From the NCBI RefSeq assembly GCF_030064895.1, contig NZ_JASJEB010000003.1, positions 37,874-101,873 of the forward strand: 64,000 nucleotides of DNA. Direction: 5' to 3'. Below, one piece after another: positions 17,142-26,287 of the stretch. This stretch comes from Crocosphaera sp. (GTDB taxonomy: Bacteria; Cyanobacteriota; Cyanobacteriia; Cyanobacteriales; Microcystaceae). Both the position numbers and the translations under genes were made by a program. Under the pieces are notes generated by a model that did not search any database, had not been told where the DNA came from, and saw nothing but the letters and a program-made list of their open reading frames with translations. How positions within the stretch are numbered: the first letter of the stretch is position 1; every line of letters begins with the position of its first letter.

Positions 17142-18395
17142 CTAATTGTTGTGACTTCTTTTAGCTAATAAAGCAGTCCCGTAAGCTGCTTCAGTTTGGT
17201 TTGAAATATGTACGGGTATTTGCAGATAACTCTGCCTTATTTTAGTCCAATTTCTGTTTTTTGCTCCACCTCCAGCAGTATAAATTTTAGTAGCAGGAGT
17301 TGCCCCTAAAGTTTGTAATTTTTTGTATCCTAATGCTTCAATTTTTGCCATACTTTCTAGTAAACCTTGTAAAAATTCTACCTTATTATCAGGTATTGGC
17401 TCAAGTTTAGGTAGTAGTTTTGGATCATTAATGGGAAATCTTTCTCCAGGTTTTAATAAGGGATAATAATCTAATTTTGTCGGTTTAGCAAGATTTATTT
17501 TTTGACTCAATTGTTCTAACTCTTCATCCTTAAAAAAGTGTTTTAAGACTTTTCCCCCTGTATTAGATGCACCTCCAGTTAACCATAAATCACCTAAACG
17601 ATGGCTATAAATCCCCGATGAAATATCTTCAACACGAGTCTTACTTAATAGTTTTAACACTAAAGTTGAACCCAGAGAAGTGACCCCTTCTCCTGGTTTT
17701 GTTACACCACTAGCCAAAAAAGCAGCAATACTATCAGTGGTTCCTGTGCAAACCAGACAATGTTTAGGAAAGTTAAACTTTTTAACTATATCGTTACTAA
17801 CGGTATTTATAGGAGTTCCTGGAGGTAAAACTTCGGGCAAAATTGAGTTAATAGGTAATGCTTTTAACCAGTCAGGATAACATAAATTTTCGACATCATA
17901 ACCAAGTTTTAAGGCATTATGATAATCACTAATTCCTAATTTTCCATGTAATAAAAATCCTAACCAGTCTGCTTGGTGTAAAAAATAATAATTGTTTTCT
18001 ACTTTATTTGTTTGCTCCCACCACAAAAGTTTAACTAAACTAGATGTAGAACTATTAATAAGATGGTTTTCTGGAATAATGGTTTTAAACCCATTTAAAA
18101 TAGTCAAGTCTCGTGACTCGTTATATAAAATAGGTTCTTTAATTGATTCACCTTGCTTATTACAAAATAAGACAGTAGAAGAAGTTCCATTAATAGAAAT
18201 TGCTTGAATTTTATTTCTGATATCTATTGAAATATTTTCTAAAAGTAGATAAAGAGTATTTTCCCATGTTTGGCTTAAATTCTTAGTATCTTGGTGAGAA
18301 AAAGAAAAATTAACTTGACTAATAATTTCTTCCCCTTCATTAATAACAATCCCTCTTGCCCCTGATGTTCCAAAATCAATCCCTAGAAATAACAT
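17142..18395 (-). CDS. FGGY-family sugar kinase, D-ribulokinase-like
   Basis: A 417-residue kinase with FGGY motifs: GIDFGTSGARGIVI (phosphate 1), QAISINGTSSTVLF, TGTTDSIAAFLASG (phosphate 2), SLGSTLVLKLLS and YTAGGGAKNRNW (adenosine). The short length and the sequence style match the cyanobacterial and plant XK-1/SePSK group, which phosphorylates D-ribulose rather than xylulose. It lies between a Nudix gene and the DUF92 gene on the same strand, with a 2-bp gap to the Nudix gene, so it is probably part of a three-gene operon. Confidence 0.82.
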   Translation of the reverse strand: MLFLGIDFGTSGARGIVINEGEEIISQVNFSFSHQDTKNLSQTWENTLYLLLENISIDIRNKIQAISINGTSSTVLFCNKQGESIKEPILYNESRDLTILNGFKTIIPENHLINSSTSSLVKLLWWEQTNKVENNYYFLHQADWLGFLLHGKLGISDYHNALKLGYDVENLCYPDWLKALPINSILPEVLPPGTPINTVSNDIVKKFNFPKHCLVCTGTTDSIAAFLASGVTKPGEGVTSLGSTLVLKLLSKTRVEDISSGIYSHRLGDLWLTGGASNTGGKVLKHFFKDEELEQLSQKINLAKPTKLDYYPLLKPGERFPINDPKLLPKLEPIPDNKVEFLQGLLESMAKIEALGYKKLQTLGATPATKIYTAGGGAKNRNWTKIRQSYLQIPVHISNQTEAAYGTALLAKRSHNN

Positions 18396-18397
18396 AA

Positions 18398-18829
18398 TTA
18401 AATTAAATTAGGACGTAATTTATAATAGCGATAATTTGTATAATCTGCTAGAATTTTATCATGGTCAAAGCAAAGATTTTTAGGTAATTCCCAAAGATCA
18501 AAAACTCGTAAATTTTTAGCATCATCTGCTGCTTGAGCTTGTCCCGTTGCCGTGGCAATAAAAACAATACTCATGGTATGTTTACGTTCATCTCGATTGG
18601 GATTAGAATAAACATGGAACTGCTCAATTAAATTAACAGATAGACTAACTTCTTCTTGTGCCTCTCGATAGGCTGCATTTTCTACTGTTTCTCCATAGTC
18701 AACAAACCCTCCTGGTAAAGCCCATCCATAAGGAGTATTTTTGCGTTCAATTAAAATAATAGGTCGGTTAGGTTGATCTATTAATTCGATAATAATATCA
18801 ACCGTAGGAATTGGGTTACGAAATGTCAT
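18398..18829 (-). CDS. Nudix hydrolase
   Basis: A 143-residue protein with a complete Nudix box, [19 protein letters not shown] followed by EEVSL. The surrounding [23 protein letters not shown] strand pattern is typical of ADP-ribose or 8-oxo-dGTP pyrophosphatases. It would cleave a nucleoside diphosphate linked to another group. It appears to head an operon with the ribulokinase-like gene, two bases away. The exact substrate cannot be read from sequence. Confidence 0.85.
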   Translation of the reverse strand: MTFRNPIPTVDIIIELIDQPNRPIILIERKNTPYGWALPGGFVDYGETVENAAYREAQEEVSLSVNLIEQFHVYSNPNRDERKHTMSIVFIATATGQAQAADDAKNLRVFDLWELPKNLCFDHDKILADYTNYRYYKLRPNLI

Positions 18830-18864
18830 AATTTTGATTTATTAAACTATAATTACTATACATT

Positions 18865-19576
18865 GAACCTTCCGTCGCGAGAGCCGCGAGGAATTCCCAT
18901 ATAGACTCTTAACTAGACCAAAGTCCCCGTCAGATCGCCATTACTGGGCTGTTTAACCACGGGCGCACCGACCGCAGTTTGTGCTAAACCTCTTTGTTTT
19001 ATTACCAAAGAGGCTGCAACATCTCTATCTTGTTCATAGCCACATTCAGGACATTTATGAACTCTTACATCTAGCTCTTTTTTGCCTGTATGTATTCCAC
19101 AATTAGGACAAATTTGCGAAGTGTAATCTTTATCAACCTTGGCAAAATAGGTATCTGTTTGACTACAAACATATTCTAATATAGTGAAAAATTGAGCTAA
19201 ACCCATTTTATCTTTCTTCCAAAAGAAGACCCTCGGCTTTGCCGACGTGATGAATTTTGGGGAAGATATCTCGGCTCGTAGTATAATGGTATATAGCGGT
19301 AAAGGGCATGGGAATATTCAGGGGATTGGCTTTCCTTACCTCAGATCGTCGGGACAAATATCGCCCTAGAAATTGTAAAGGTGACGCGACTGGTAAATTA
19401 GGTTTAGCGGTGACGCACAGCCAAAAAATTAAATAGATTTTAGATCCGTTTGCGGTCGGTGCGCCCGTGAACGCGCTTATAAACAGCCCAGTAATGGCGG
19501 TCTGACGGGGACTATTTCGGTAGTCTAGTCAAGAGTCTATATGGGAATCCCTCGCGCCTCTCGCGACGGGAGGTTC
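18865..19576. mobile_element. Two decayed IS200/IS605 right ends in inverted orientation
   Basis: About 120 bp at 18865-18985 is repeated in inverted orientation at about 19455-19576. Shared blocks include the outer hairpin (CTCGCG with CGCGAG-type arms), the stretch reading ATATGGGAATCCC on the plus strand of the right copy, and a block ending GTAATGG then TCTGACGGGGACT. The left copy still encodes the end of a TnpB protein; the right copy has lost its reading frame. The unit therefore looks like two insertion-sequence remnants facing outward. The right end finishes 25 bp before the SpmAB-like gene. Confidence 0.7.
18913..19230 (-). pseudogene. TnpB (IS605 OrfB) C-terminal remnant
   Basis: The open frame from the ATG at 19206 encodes 97 residues of the TnpB C-terminus. 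These include AQFFTILEYV and a zinc ribbon with CPNCG then CPECG, followed by EQDRDVAASLVIKQRG, where the catalytic Asp of the RuvC core (DRD) is present. In-frame sequence continues a few codons upstream (FFWKKDK), showing that the original protein was longer. The N-terminal 250 or more residues are missing, so it cannot act as the RNA-guided nuclease. Intact relatives are about 400 residues. Confidence 0.8.
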
Positions 19577-19601
19577 AAAAGTAAAGGATAAGAATTAATT
19601 A

Positions 19602-20975
19602 ATGTCATTTTTGCGTTCTGGTAGTGGAAAACCTAGTGCGATTAATCTGGTTTTTATTGGCTTGATGGTCATTTCTGTCCTATTAGCCAGTTATACAGGG
19701 AAAATGGAAGCTGTTACCCAAGCGAGTGTAGACGCTGCTAAGAGTGCAGTGCAATTAGCTATTGGGTTAATTGGAATTATGGCACTTTGGTTAGGGTTAA
19801 TTCGTGTTCTCGAAGCAGGAGGATTGATGTTAACTTTAGCTGAGTGGTTAAAACCCTTAATGATTCGCTTATTCCCGGATGTTCCTCCCACTCATCCGGC
19901 CATGGGGGCGATGTTATTGAATATCTCAGCTAATATGTTGGGACTAGGAAATGCGGCCACTCCTTTTGGTTTGAAGGCCATGGTTGAACTAAATAAACTT
20001 AACCCCTTTCCAGGAACTGCCACTAATGCCATGTGTTTATTTTTGGCCATTAATACCTCCAGTGTCACCTTATTTCCATTGACTATTATTGGCGTAAGAG
20101 CAGCCGCAGGGAGTACGCTTCCGGCTGCAATTTGGCTTCCAACCTTAGCAGCGACAACGGTTTCAACAGTGGTAGGAGTTTCCGTTGCTGCTTGGCTAGG
20201 TTATAAAGATAAGGATTATGCTGAATCATTCTCGCAATCTTCTGTGCCAAAACCAAAGACTTCTCAAGAAGAAATGGAAACAGACATAGAAGAAGATAAT
20301 GGTTTAGATACAGAGGAAATCCAAAATTTTGACCACTTATTGTACACTCCTGGTCTACTATCTCGATTAATTGCTTGGGGAATTATGGGGGCATTTTTAG
20401 GAGCGGTTTTTTATCGAGGATTGAATAGCGAGAATTATTGGGAATTTATTCGGTCTGATTTTCTTGCCCATTGGTTACTACCAGGTTTAATGCTGTTAAT
20501 TGTGGTTTATGGTCTGGGAAGAGGTGTAAAAGTCTATGAAGCCGTTACAGAAGGAGCAAAACAAGGTTTTGATATTGCCATTAGCATTATTCCTTTTTTA
20601 GTAGCGATTTTAGTGGCTATTGGAATGTTTCGTGCATCAGGAGCGATGGATGAGATTACCGTTTTTTTGAGTCCTTATACAGAGTGGATTGGCCTTCCTG
20701 TTGATGTCTTACCGATGGCGTTGTTGCGTCCTTTATCTGGAGGGGGAGCCTTTGGTTTGATGAGTGAAGCGATTGAGCGAGACCCTAATTCCTATAGTGC
20801 TTTTGTTTCCTCTATCATGATGGGAAGTACCGAAACGACGTTTTATGTTTTGGCTGTCTACTTTGGGTCTATCGGTATTATGAATATTCGTCACGGATTA
20901 GTGGCTGCTTTATTAGCAGATTTTTCAGGGATTTTATCCGCTTGTCTATTAGCTCAAATTTTTTGGGGAGGTTAA
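19602..20975 (+). CDS. SpmA-SpmB-like fused membrane protein (Gate domains)
   Basis: A 457-residue protein that fuses two nucleoside-recognition (Gate) modules. The first half carries NMLGLGNAATPFGLKAM and AINTSSVTLFPLTIIGVRA, as in SpmA. The second half has PLSGGGAFGLMSEAI and MMGSTETTFYVLAVYFGSIG, as in SpmB. An acidic linker of about 40 residues (EEMETDIEEDNGLDTEE) joins them. In spore formers these proteins affect spore-core dehydration; in other bacteria the function is unknown but transport is likely. The start is 25 bp beyond the end of an insertion remnant, so its promoter may lie inside that remnant. Confidence 0.85.
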   Translation: MSFLRSGSGKPSAINLVFIGLMVISVLLASYTGKMEAVTQASVDAAKSAVQLAIGLIGIMALWLGLIRVLEAGGLMLTLAEWLKPLMIRLFPDVPPTHPAMGAMLLNISANMLGLGNAATPFGLKAMVELNKLNPFPGTATNAMCLFLAINTSSVTLFPLTIIGVRAAAGSTLPAAIWLPTLAATTVSTVVGVSVAAWLGYKDKDYAESFSQSSVPKPKTSQEEMETDIEEDNGLDTEEIQNFDHLLYTPGLLSRLIAWGIMGAFLGAVFYRGLNSENYWEFIRSDFLAHWLLPGLMLLIVVYGLGRGVKVYEAVTEGAKQGFDIAISIIPFLVAILVAIGMFRASGAMDEITVFLSPYTEWIGLPVDVLPMALLRPLSGGGAFGLMSEAIERDPNSYSAFVSSIMMGSTETTFYVLAVYFGSIGIMNIRHGLVAALLADFSGILSACLLAQIFWGG

Positions 20976-21010
20976 CGAAGTCAGAAGTTCCTCCCTACGC
21001 TCCGGCTCTA

Positions 21011-21105
21011 GCGAACAGAAGTTGTTTTTGAGACAAAGATTTAAGCTCCGTCTCAAAAACTGTTCGCCTTAAAAGGCGGGGCTTTAGACCCCATGATTTT
21101 CGGTA
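21011..21105. repeat. Palindromic IS200/IS605-like end fragment
   Basis: A long inverted repeat, GCGAACAG...TTTTTGAGAC against GTCTCAAAAAC...TGTTCGC (21011-21067), is followed by a short GGGGC-TTTA-GACCCC hairpin. The latter is common in the right ends of IS605-type elements. No transposase frame is associated with it, so it is a remnant or a small non-autonomous element. Confidence 0.45.
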
Positions 21106-21114
21106 ATTGAATAA

Positions 21115-21145
21115 CCCTACCGTGTATACGGGTAGGGATTCTTTT
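21115..21145 (+). terminator. Rho-independent terminator-like hairpin
   Basis: Arms CCCTACC and GGTAGGG enclose a nine-base loop and are followed by ATTCTTTT. It lies 140 bp after the SpmAB-like gene, with the palindromic element in between, and directly before a small membrane-protein gene. Confidence 0.55.
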
Positions 21146-21177
21146 CACAATAAAGAAAATAAACAAAAACTTAAATA

Positions 21178-21366
21178 ATGAAAAATTCATCTTCACCTAA
21201 CTTGATTTTTATTGGTAGTTTATTATTTCTTATAGGTAGTATAATCTTTACATTTGAAGCAGTATTAAGGATTTTAAATTCGATTTCTATTTTATCTTTA
21301 GGAAATTTTATAGCTTGTCTTTTTTTCACTATTGGCTCTTTTCTTTTTCTAATTAAAGCTAAATAG
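21178..21366 (+). CDS. Small two-segment membrane protein
   Basis: A 62-residue protein with two hydrophobic segments (LIFIGSLLFLIGSIIFTFEA and FIACLFFTIGSFLFLIK) joined by a short loop. The layout resembles YrhK-domain proteins, but the sequence is too short to be sure. It lies between a terminator-like hairpin and a palindromic element. No ribosome-binding site of note is seen. Confidence 0.45.
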   Translation: MKNSSSPNLIFIGSLLFLIGSIIFTFEAVLRILNSISILSLGNFIACLFFTIGSFLFLIKAK

Positions 21367-21463
21367 TTGTACTTAAATTTAGACTATGACACTATTTATC
21401 TATTCCATAAGTTAAAGGTTGAGGAGTGAGATGATTTTTAGTCATTGACATAACTGGAATCTG

Positions 21464-21592
21464 ATACTAAATCCGGTTCCGAGACCTATTTTATCTGCTA
21501 GAAGAGGCAGAGGGCAGGAGGCAGGAGGCAAGAGGGTTTTCAAGTTTTAAGCTATGCAATTTAAAAGGGAATATGGCAAGCGGATTTGGTAT
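21464..21592. repeat. MITE-like element with ATAC(T/C)AAATCCG ends (129 bp)
   Basis: The left end reads ATACTAAATCCGGTT and the right end, on the opposite strand, ATACCAAATCCGCTT. In the middle is a run of imperfect 7-bp units of the form GGCAGGA or GGCAAGA. No open frame is present. It is a different family from the TATAGCA elements but has the same design: inverted ends around a heptamer repeat. Confidence 0.6.
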
Positions 21593-21656
21593 GAATTAAG
21601 AAAAATTATGTGTTAAAATAATGCTCTAGTTATTTTGAATAATCAATAGAGGAAAA

Positions 21657-21905
21657 ATGGCACCATCACAAAATGAAGGAAAAGCAAACTTGAGTCAACT
21701 TTTAAAAGATTCTAAGGGCGAATATTCTTCCGTTAGAGCGCAGACATGGTTAGTTATTCTCTGTTTCGGTGGGGATTGGATTGCACATATTGTTAGGAAG
21801 GAACCATTTACTCCCGATTTATCCATAGTAGGAATTGTTGTAGGGGTTTTGGGAGCAAAAGTAGGACAAAAATTTGCAGAAAATAATAAAAGCGATTCCC
21901 AATAA
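21657..21905 (+). CDS. Small protein with two hydrophobic segments, unknown
   Basis: An 82-residue protein that starts 5 bp after a GAGG-type ribosome-binding site. A charged N-terminal part (LSQLLKDSKGEYSSVRAQTW) is followed by LVILCFGGDWIAHIV and a glycine-rich segment LSIVGIVVGVLGAKVG. The shape suggests a small phage-holin-like or membrane-anchored protein, but I do not recognise a family. Start and reading frame look genuine because of the good ribosome-binding site. Confidence 0.5.
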   Translation: MAPSQNEGKANLSQLLKDSKGEYSSVRAQTWLVILCFGGDWIAHIVRKEPFTPDLSIVGIVVGVLGAKVGQKFAENNKSDSQ

Positions 21906-22459
21906 ACCTAAAAGTTTTAAAATAATTTAGCTATTTCTTATTTTATCCTTCAAATGTATTCTTGATTGCTATAAAAAAAGAAAAAATCAATTGAATTAGA
22001 AATAAGAAATGGCTTATTAATATTATTAATTAATGATGTTTCTTGATGCTAGATCCTATTACTGTTGGTCAACAAATTATTAGTAACCCAGAGATTTAAG
22101 AGGCAGCAGTAAAGGGTTGAGCAACGGTTTTTTGGGAAAAAGGCAGGGTGATTTCCAGAAGTATTAAATGTTAGAAAAAGGCTTAGAAAAAATATGTTAA
22201 AAATGATAAAATAAGAAAAAGTATAGGAAAGTAAAATAAAAAATTTGATTGTTAAACTATTTTGTGGATTAGACAGTTGGACATCAGAATCAGGAGGAAT
22301 AGTTATTTATTTTGGTCATAGGCTTTGTCTAATTTGATATGTAAAGTTTTCTAATGACATTCAACATTTCTGCTCCGAGATAAAGACAATAATAAGTTAA
22401 GCTGCTAAGGTTGATCGTTAGAGAAAATTTATTAGTTAATTTAATCGAAAGTACAAAAT
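21906..22459. other. Intergenic stretch with decayed coding traces
   Basis: Between the small membrane protein and the rhamnulokinase-like gene there are 554 bp with no intact gene. From 22046 the plus strand reads LDPITVGQQIISNPEI, then a stop, EAAVKG, a stop, and ATVFWEKGRV, which looks like a gene worn away by stop codons. No terminator or RNA gene was recognised. The last 60 bp before 22460 are AT-rich and probably hold the promoter of the kinase gene. Confidence 0.4.
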
Positions 22460-23911
22460 ATGAGTAAAAATAGTCCTACTTATTTAGCCTTTGATCTAGG
22501 TTGGTCTAGTAGTCGCGTAATCTTGGGTTGGCTTTCAGGTGAGAATTGCGATTGCATAGAGATTGAAGAACTATATCGCTTTGATACTCCGAGGACCACA
22601 GAACAAGGAGAACTGTATTGGAATTTAGAAACTTTGTGGCAAAAATTAAATGAAGGACTAAGTATCGCCCTTAACTCTAATCCAAATGTTTGTAGTCTTT
22701 CAGTGGATTCATGGGGATTTGATTATGTTCCTTTGAATGCTCAAGGTAACAGACTTCGCAATGCTTATTGTTATCGAAGTCCGAGAACAGAAAATGCACG
22801 AGACTGGGTATTCGACGGAATTAATGAGTCTTCACTTTATGAAGCAACGGGTATCCAGTTTTTGGAATTCAATACCTTGTGCCAGGTTATGGCAGATCAG
22901 CAACAAGAGTTAGATTTACCAGAAAATCGTCTTATGATGGCTGATTATTTTAACTATTGTTTTGCTCAACAGACACAAGATGCTGCCGTATCTGAAGTGT
23001 CCCTAGTGAGTACCAGTGGACTACTCGATGTTCACAATCTTGATGCTCCCAGTTGGTCTATAGGAGTGATGAATCAATTAGGAATTCCGGCACAGAGTTG
23101 GCCACAAATTGTGCAGTCAGGGACAATTATTGGTTCGGTGAACGATCATCCATCAATTAATGTGATTGCTAGTTGTTCTCATGATACTGCTTGTGCTGTA
23201 GCAGCCGTTCCTGTTGCTCCCAATAGCCCAACCTGGGCTTATTTAAGTTGTGGCAGTTGGTCATTACTGGGTGTAGAACGGGATGCCCCCATTACGACTG
23301 AAGGGGCCCGACAAGCTAACTTCACAAATGAAGTCGGGTTAGATGGTACTATTCGGTTTTTGACTAACTTGACCGGTTTATGGGTACTTCAAGAATGTCA
23401 ACATCAACCAGAATGGGAACACTTATGGGTAAGGGGTGAGTGTGACGAGTTTGACTATGATACTTTACTCCAAGAAGCATCTAACGCCGATAACTTTGAC
23501 ATTGCAATTGATTTCAATGCCCCGTCTTTTCAAAATCCAGATAATATGATCACAGCCATCAGAAATTATTGTCATCAAGAAGGATTGCCTGTACCAGAAA
23601 GTCCAGGTGAATTAGCACGCATCATCTTTTATAGTTTAGCATCAAGCTATCAGACAGCCCTTAGTCTTTTAGAAATAATAATTAACGAACAAATTGAAAT
23701 CTTGCATATAGTCGGAGGAGGTGCGCAGAATTATTTACTATGTCAATTAGTGGCTAATGTCTGTCAGCGTCAAGTTGTCGCCGGTCCAACGGAGGCCACT
23801 ACTCTCGGAAATTTACTGATTCAAGCTCGAACAATGGGACACCTGCCAACAAATGTTTCAATTCGAGAAGTTGTTATAAATAGCACTGACCTAACAATTT
23901 ATTATCCTTAA
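22460..23911 (+). CDS. Rhamnulokinase-like FGGY kinase
   Basis: A 483-residue kinase with the RhaB pattern: FDLGWSSSRVILG, SVDSWGFDYVPL, CYRSPRTENAR, SCSHDTACAVAAVP, LSCGSWSLLGVE, NEVGLDGTIRFLTNL and HIVGGGAQNYLLC. RhaB phosphorylates L-rhamnulose, while close relatives act on L-fuculose. A fragment of an alpha-L-fucosidase lies directly downstream on the other strand, which hints that deoxysugar use was once encoded here. No isomerase or aldolase gene is present. Length and all motifs look complete, so the enzyme is probably functional. Confidence 0.85.
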   Translation: MSKNSPTYLAFDLGWSSSRVILGWLSGENCDCIEIEELYRFDTPRTTEQGELYWNLETLWQKLNEGLSIALNSNPNVCSLSVDSWGFDYVPLNAQGNRLRNAYCYRSPRTENARDWVFDGINESSLYEATGIQFLEFNTLCQVMADQQQELDLPENRLMMADYFNYCFAQQTQDAAVSEVSLVSTSGLLDVHNLDAPSWSIGVMNQLGIPAQSWPQIVQSGTIIGSVNDHPSINVIASCSHDTACAVAAVPVAPNSPTWAYLSCGSWSLLGVERDAPITTEGARQANFTNEVGLDGTIRFLTNLTGLWVLQECQHQPEWEHLWVRGECDEFDYDTLLQEASNADNFDIAIDFNAPSFQNPDNMITAIRNYCHQEGLPVPESPGELARIIFYSLASSYQTALSLLEIIINEQIEILHIVGGGAQNYLLCQLVANVCQRQVVAGPTEATTLGNLLIQARTMGHLPTNVSIREVVINSTDLTIYYP

Positions 23912-23952
23912 ACTAGAATGGTGCAACGCCTTTTTTTAGGAATCGCAGCAGT

Positions 23953-24318
23953 TTATTCATCAATTTCAATGACAATAACTGTTGCATAATCATTAACAGA
24001 AGAAGAAGGAATAATAATAGTTAACTCCCCTTCTGGGTCTTCATTAAACAGGGAATCCACAATAGCACACCGTTGATGATATTCTAGAGGAGTTGCAGAT
24101 GGTAGAGCCAACACAGATTTGACTCTTTTAATGGGAATACCTCGCACTTTAATGGTGTCATAAGGCTTCATTAACAGATGTAGATAAATTCGATTTTCTC
24201 GACGAGTCGAAGACTCATAAAATTGCCAAGGTTCCAAGCCAGGTTTTGTGTCTATGATACTCTCGCTGTAATCTTGCATCCAGGTTTTTATAATCTCTAA
24301 ACGTTCAAGTAATTTTGT
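23953..24318 (-). pseudogene. Alpha-L-fucosidase (GH29) C-terminal fragment
   Basis: The open frame of 108 codons from 24279 extends a little further upstream in frame (LLERLEIIKTW) before meeting a stop near 24318. The pattern LERLEIIKTWMQDYSESI, then RIYLHLLMKPYDTIKVRGI, VKSVLALPSATPL and DEDPEGELTIIIP, ending YATVIVIEID, is that of the beta-sandwich end of GH29 fucosidases. The catalytic barrel (about 300 residues) is absent. A free-standing binding domain translated from the ATG is possible, but decay of a larger gene is the simpler reading. Confidence 0.65.
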
Positions 24319-24532
24319 TTAAGAGTAGTTTAATAATTAGAAAAACCATTAGATAATAAGTGTAGTCGTTTCAAATAAGTTTGAGACAGAGTAGTGTGAG
24401 TATTCTGCTCACTATGGTAACAATACAGTAGGCAAGTTTTTTCTCATTTCTATTTGAATTAACTATAAGTTGTAAAAAATGTCATTCCTTCGTTATCATA
24501 GGTATGATATCAAAAAATAAATCTCAATTGAT

Positions 24533-26287
24533 ATGTATCTTTTCAACAAGAAATCAAAGTTAATCACATCTTTGATACCCTGGATTTTGACAATTTTAAT
24601 GAGTTTTAGTTTTTTGGTTTGTCTTCATCCAATTTTAGGACAAGAAAAGCCAACAGCACCCATAATTTTGGAAGGAAGAACCCTATTTTATGTCAGTGAA
24701 TCAGGACAATATACAGCACAACAAAGAGCAACAGAAGCCAATAATCATTTAGAAAAAATATTAGAAAGCGGTAACGCCCCCGCAGTTGTCGAAATTGATT
24801 CAGGGCAAGAAGTTCCCGTGATTACTATTAATAACCGTTATTTTTTATCCGTTACCTATAATGATGTTCCTATCGGAAAAAGTTTAAAAGGACAAGCATT
24901 AGCTTGGAAAAATACCCTAGAAGTTGCCATTAGCAAAGCCGAATACGAAAGAACATTACAATATTATATTAAAGCCATTATTTTTGCGATCGCTATTATT
25001 TTTATCGCCTCTATTTTATCTTGGAAATTAGGAGTAATTTGGCAACGTTGGCTGAACCCTCTGAAAACAACACCAACCGATCCCAACCCTTCTAATTCTA
25101 ATTTTTCCTCTCAACCATTAACCGGCCATCCTAGTCAATCTTCTCTTAAGCTTAAGGTATTTATATTGTTAGTTTTATTGACAATAATAAGAGGAATAAT
25201 TTGGATTATTGCCCTTGTTTATATAAGTAGTTTATTTTCTAAAACTCGCCAATGGAGTGATTTTATCATTGATATTTTAAGATTTAGTTTAATTACTGAT
25301 ATTTTTCCTTTAGGCAATCAGAAGTATTCAGTAATTGACTTTTTTATTTTACTTGGGTTACTAATTGGTTTAGTAACCTTAACTCGAATGGTTAGCCGTG
25401 TATTAAAATCAAAATTATTAACTGCAACTGGACTCAGTCGTTCAGTTCAAGACACCACAGCTTTAATTTTTAACTATACCTTTATATTTTTAGGTACTAT
25501 TGTTGTTCTACAAGTTTGGGGATTAGACCTAAGTTCTTTAACAGTTTTTGCTAGTGTTTTAGGTGTAGGTATTGGTTTGGGACTGCAAGGAATTGCCAAA
25601 GAATTTGTTAGTGGATTGGTGTTAATTTTTGAGCGTCCTATACAAATTGGAGATTTTGTTGAAGTTGCTGGATTGATGGGTACAGTAGAAAGAATTAGTG
25701 TTAGAAGTACAGAAATTAAGACATTAGATCAAATTTCTGTTATCTTACCTAACTCCCGTTTCTTAGATTCAGAAGTAATTAATTGGAGTCATTCTAGTCC
25801 TATTTCGCGCTTAAAAATTCCTGTTAATGTTGCCTATGGTTCTAATTTAGAAACAGTTAAAAACATCTTAACTAATGTTGCTAAAAACCATCAAGATATT
25901 TTATCTATGCCATCTCCTCAAGTCTTTTTCTCTGAATTTGGGGACAGTTTTCTTAAGATTAACTTATTGGTTTGGATTAGTAAACCTTATAAACAATTTC
26001 AAATTAAAAGCGATATTTACTTCAAAATTGATAGTCACTTTAGACAAGAAGGCATCAAAATTCCTTTCCCCCAAAGAGACTTACACTTCCGTTCTAGTGA
26101 ATTACCTTCACAAAATATTTCACCCGAGTTGATTAATTCTTTAGCAAATTTATCTAATAGTTTAGCAACCTGGTTAAAAGAAAATTCTAATCATCAGACT
26201 AGCCAAGAGCAAAATAAAGATATAAAATTAAATAAAACACAAGAAAAAGAAAATTTTAACCCCGATGAAAACAATATTAGCCATTGA
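24533..26287 (+). CDS. MscS-family mechanosensitive channel
   Basis: A 584-residue protein with a signal-like N-terminus ([17 protein letters not shown]), an extracytoplasmic part of about 110 residues, and membrane segments near 145-165, 205-235, 265-285 and 310-350. The MscS core reads [36 protein letters not shown] and [19 protein letters not shown]. The C-terminal tail is charged and low in complexity. Its last 23 bases overlap the start of tsaD. It would gate on membrane tension. Confidence 0.87.
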   Translation: MYLFNKKSKLITSLIPWILTILMSFSFLVCLHPILGQEKPTAPIILEGRTLFYVSESGQYTAQQRATEANNHLEKILESGNAPAVVEIDSGQEVPVITINNRYFLSVTYNDVPIGKSLKGQALAWKNTLEVAISKAEYERTLQYYIKAIIFAIAIIFIASILSWKLGVIWQRWLNPLKTTPTDPNPSNSNFSSQPLTGHPSQSSLKLKVFILLVLLTIIRGIIWIIALVYISSLFSKTRQWSDFIIDILRFSLITDIFPLGNQKYSVIDFFILLGLLIGLVTLTRMVSRVLKSKLLTATGLSRSVQDTTALIFNYTFIFLGTIVVLQVWGLDLSSLTVFASVLGVGIGLGLQGIAKEFVSGLVLIFERPIQIGDFVEVAGLMGTVERISVRSTEIKTLDQISVILPNSRFLDSEVINWSHSSPISRLKIPVNVAYGSNLETVKNILTNVAKNHQDILSMPSPQVFFSEFGDSFLKINLLVWISKPYKQFQIKSDIYFKIDSHFRQEGIKIPFPQRDLHFRSSELPSQNISPELINSLANLSNSLATWLKENSNHQTSQEQNKDIKLNKTQEKENFNPDENNISH

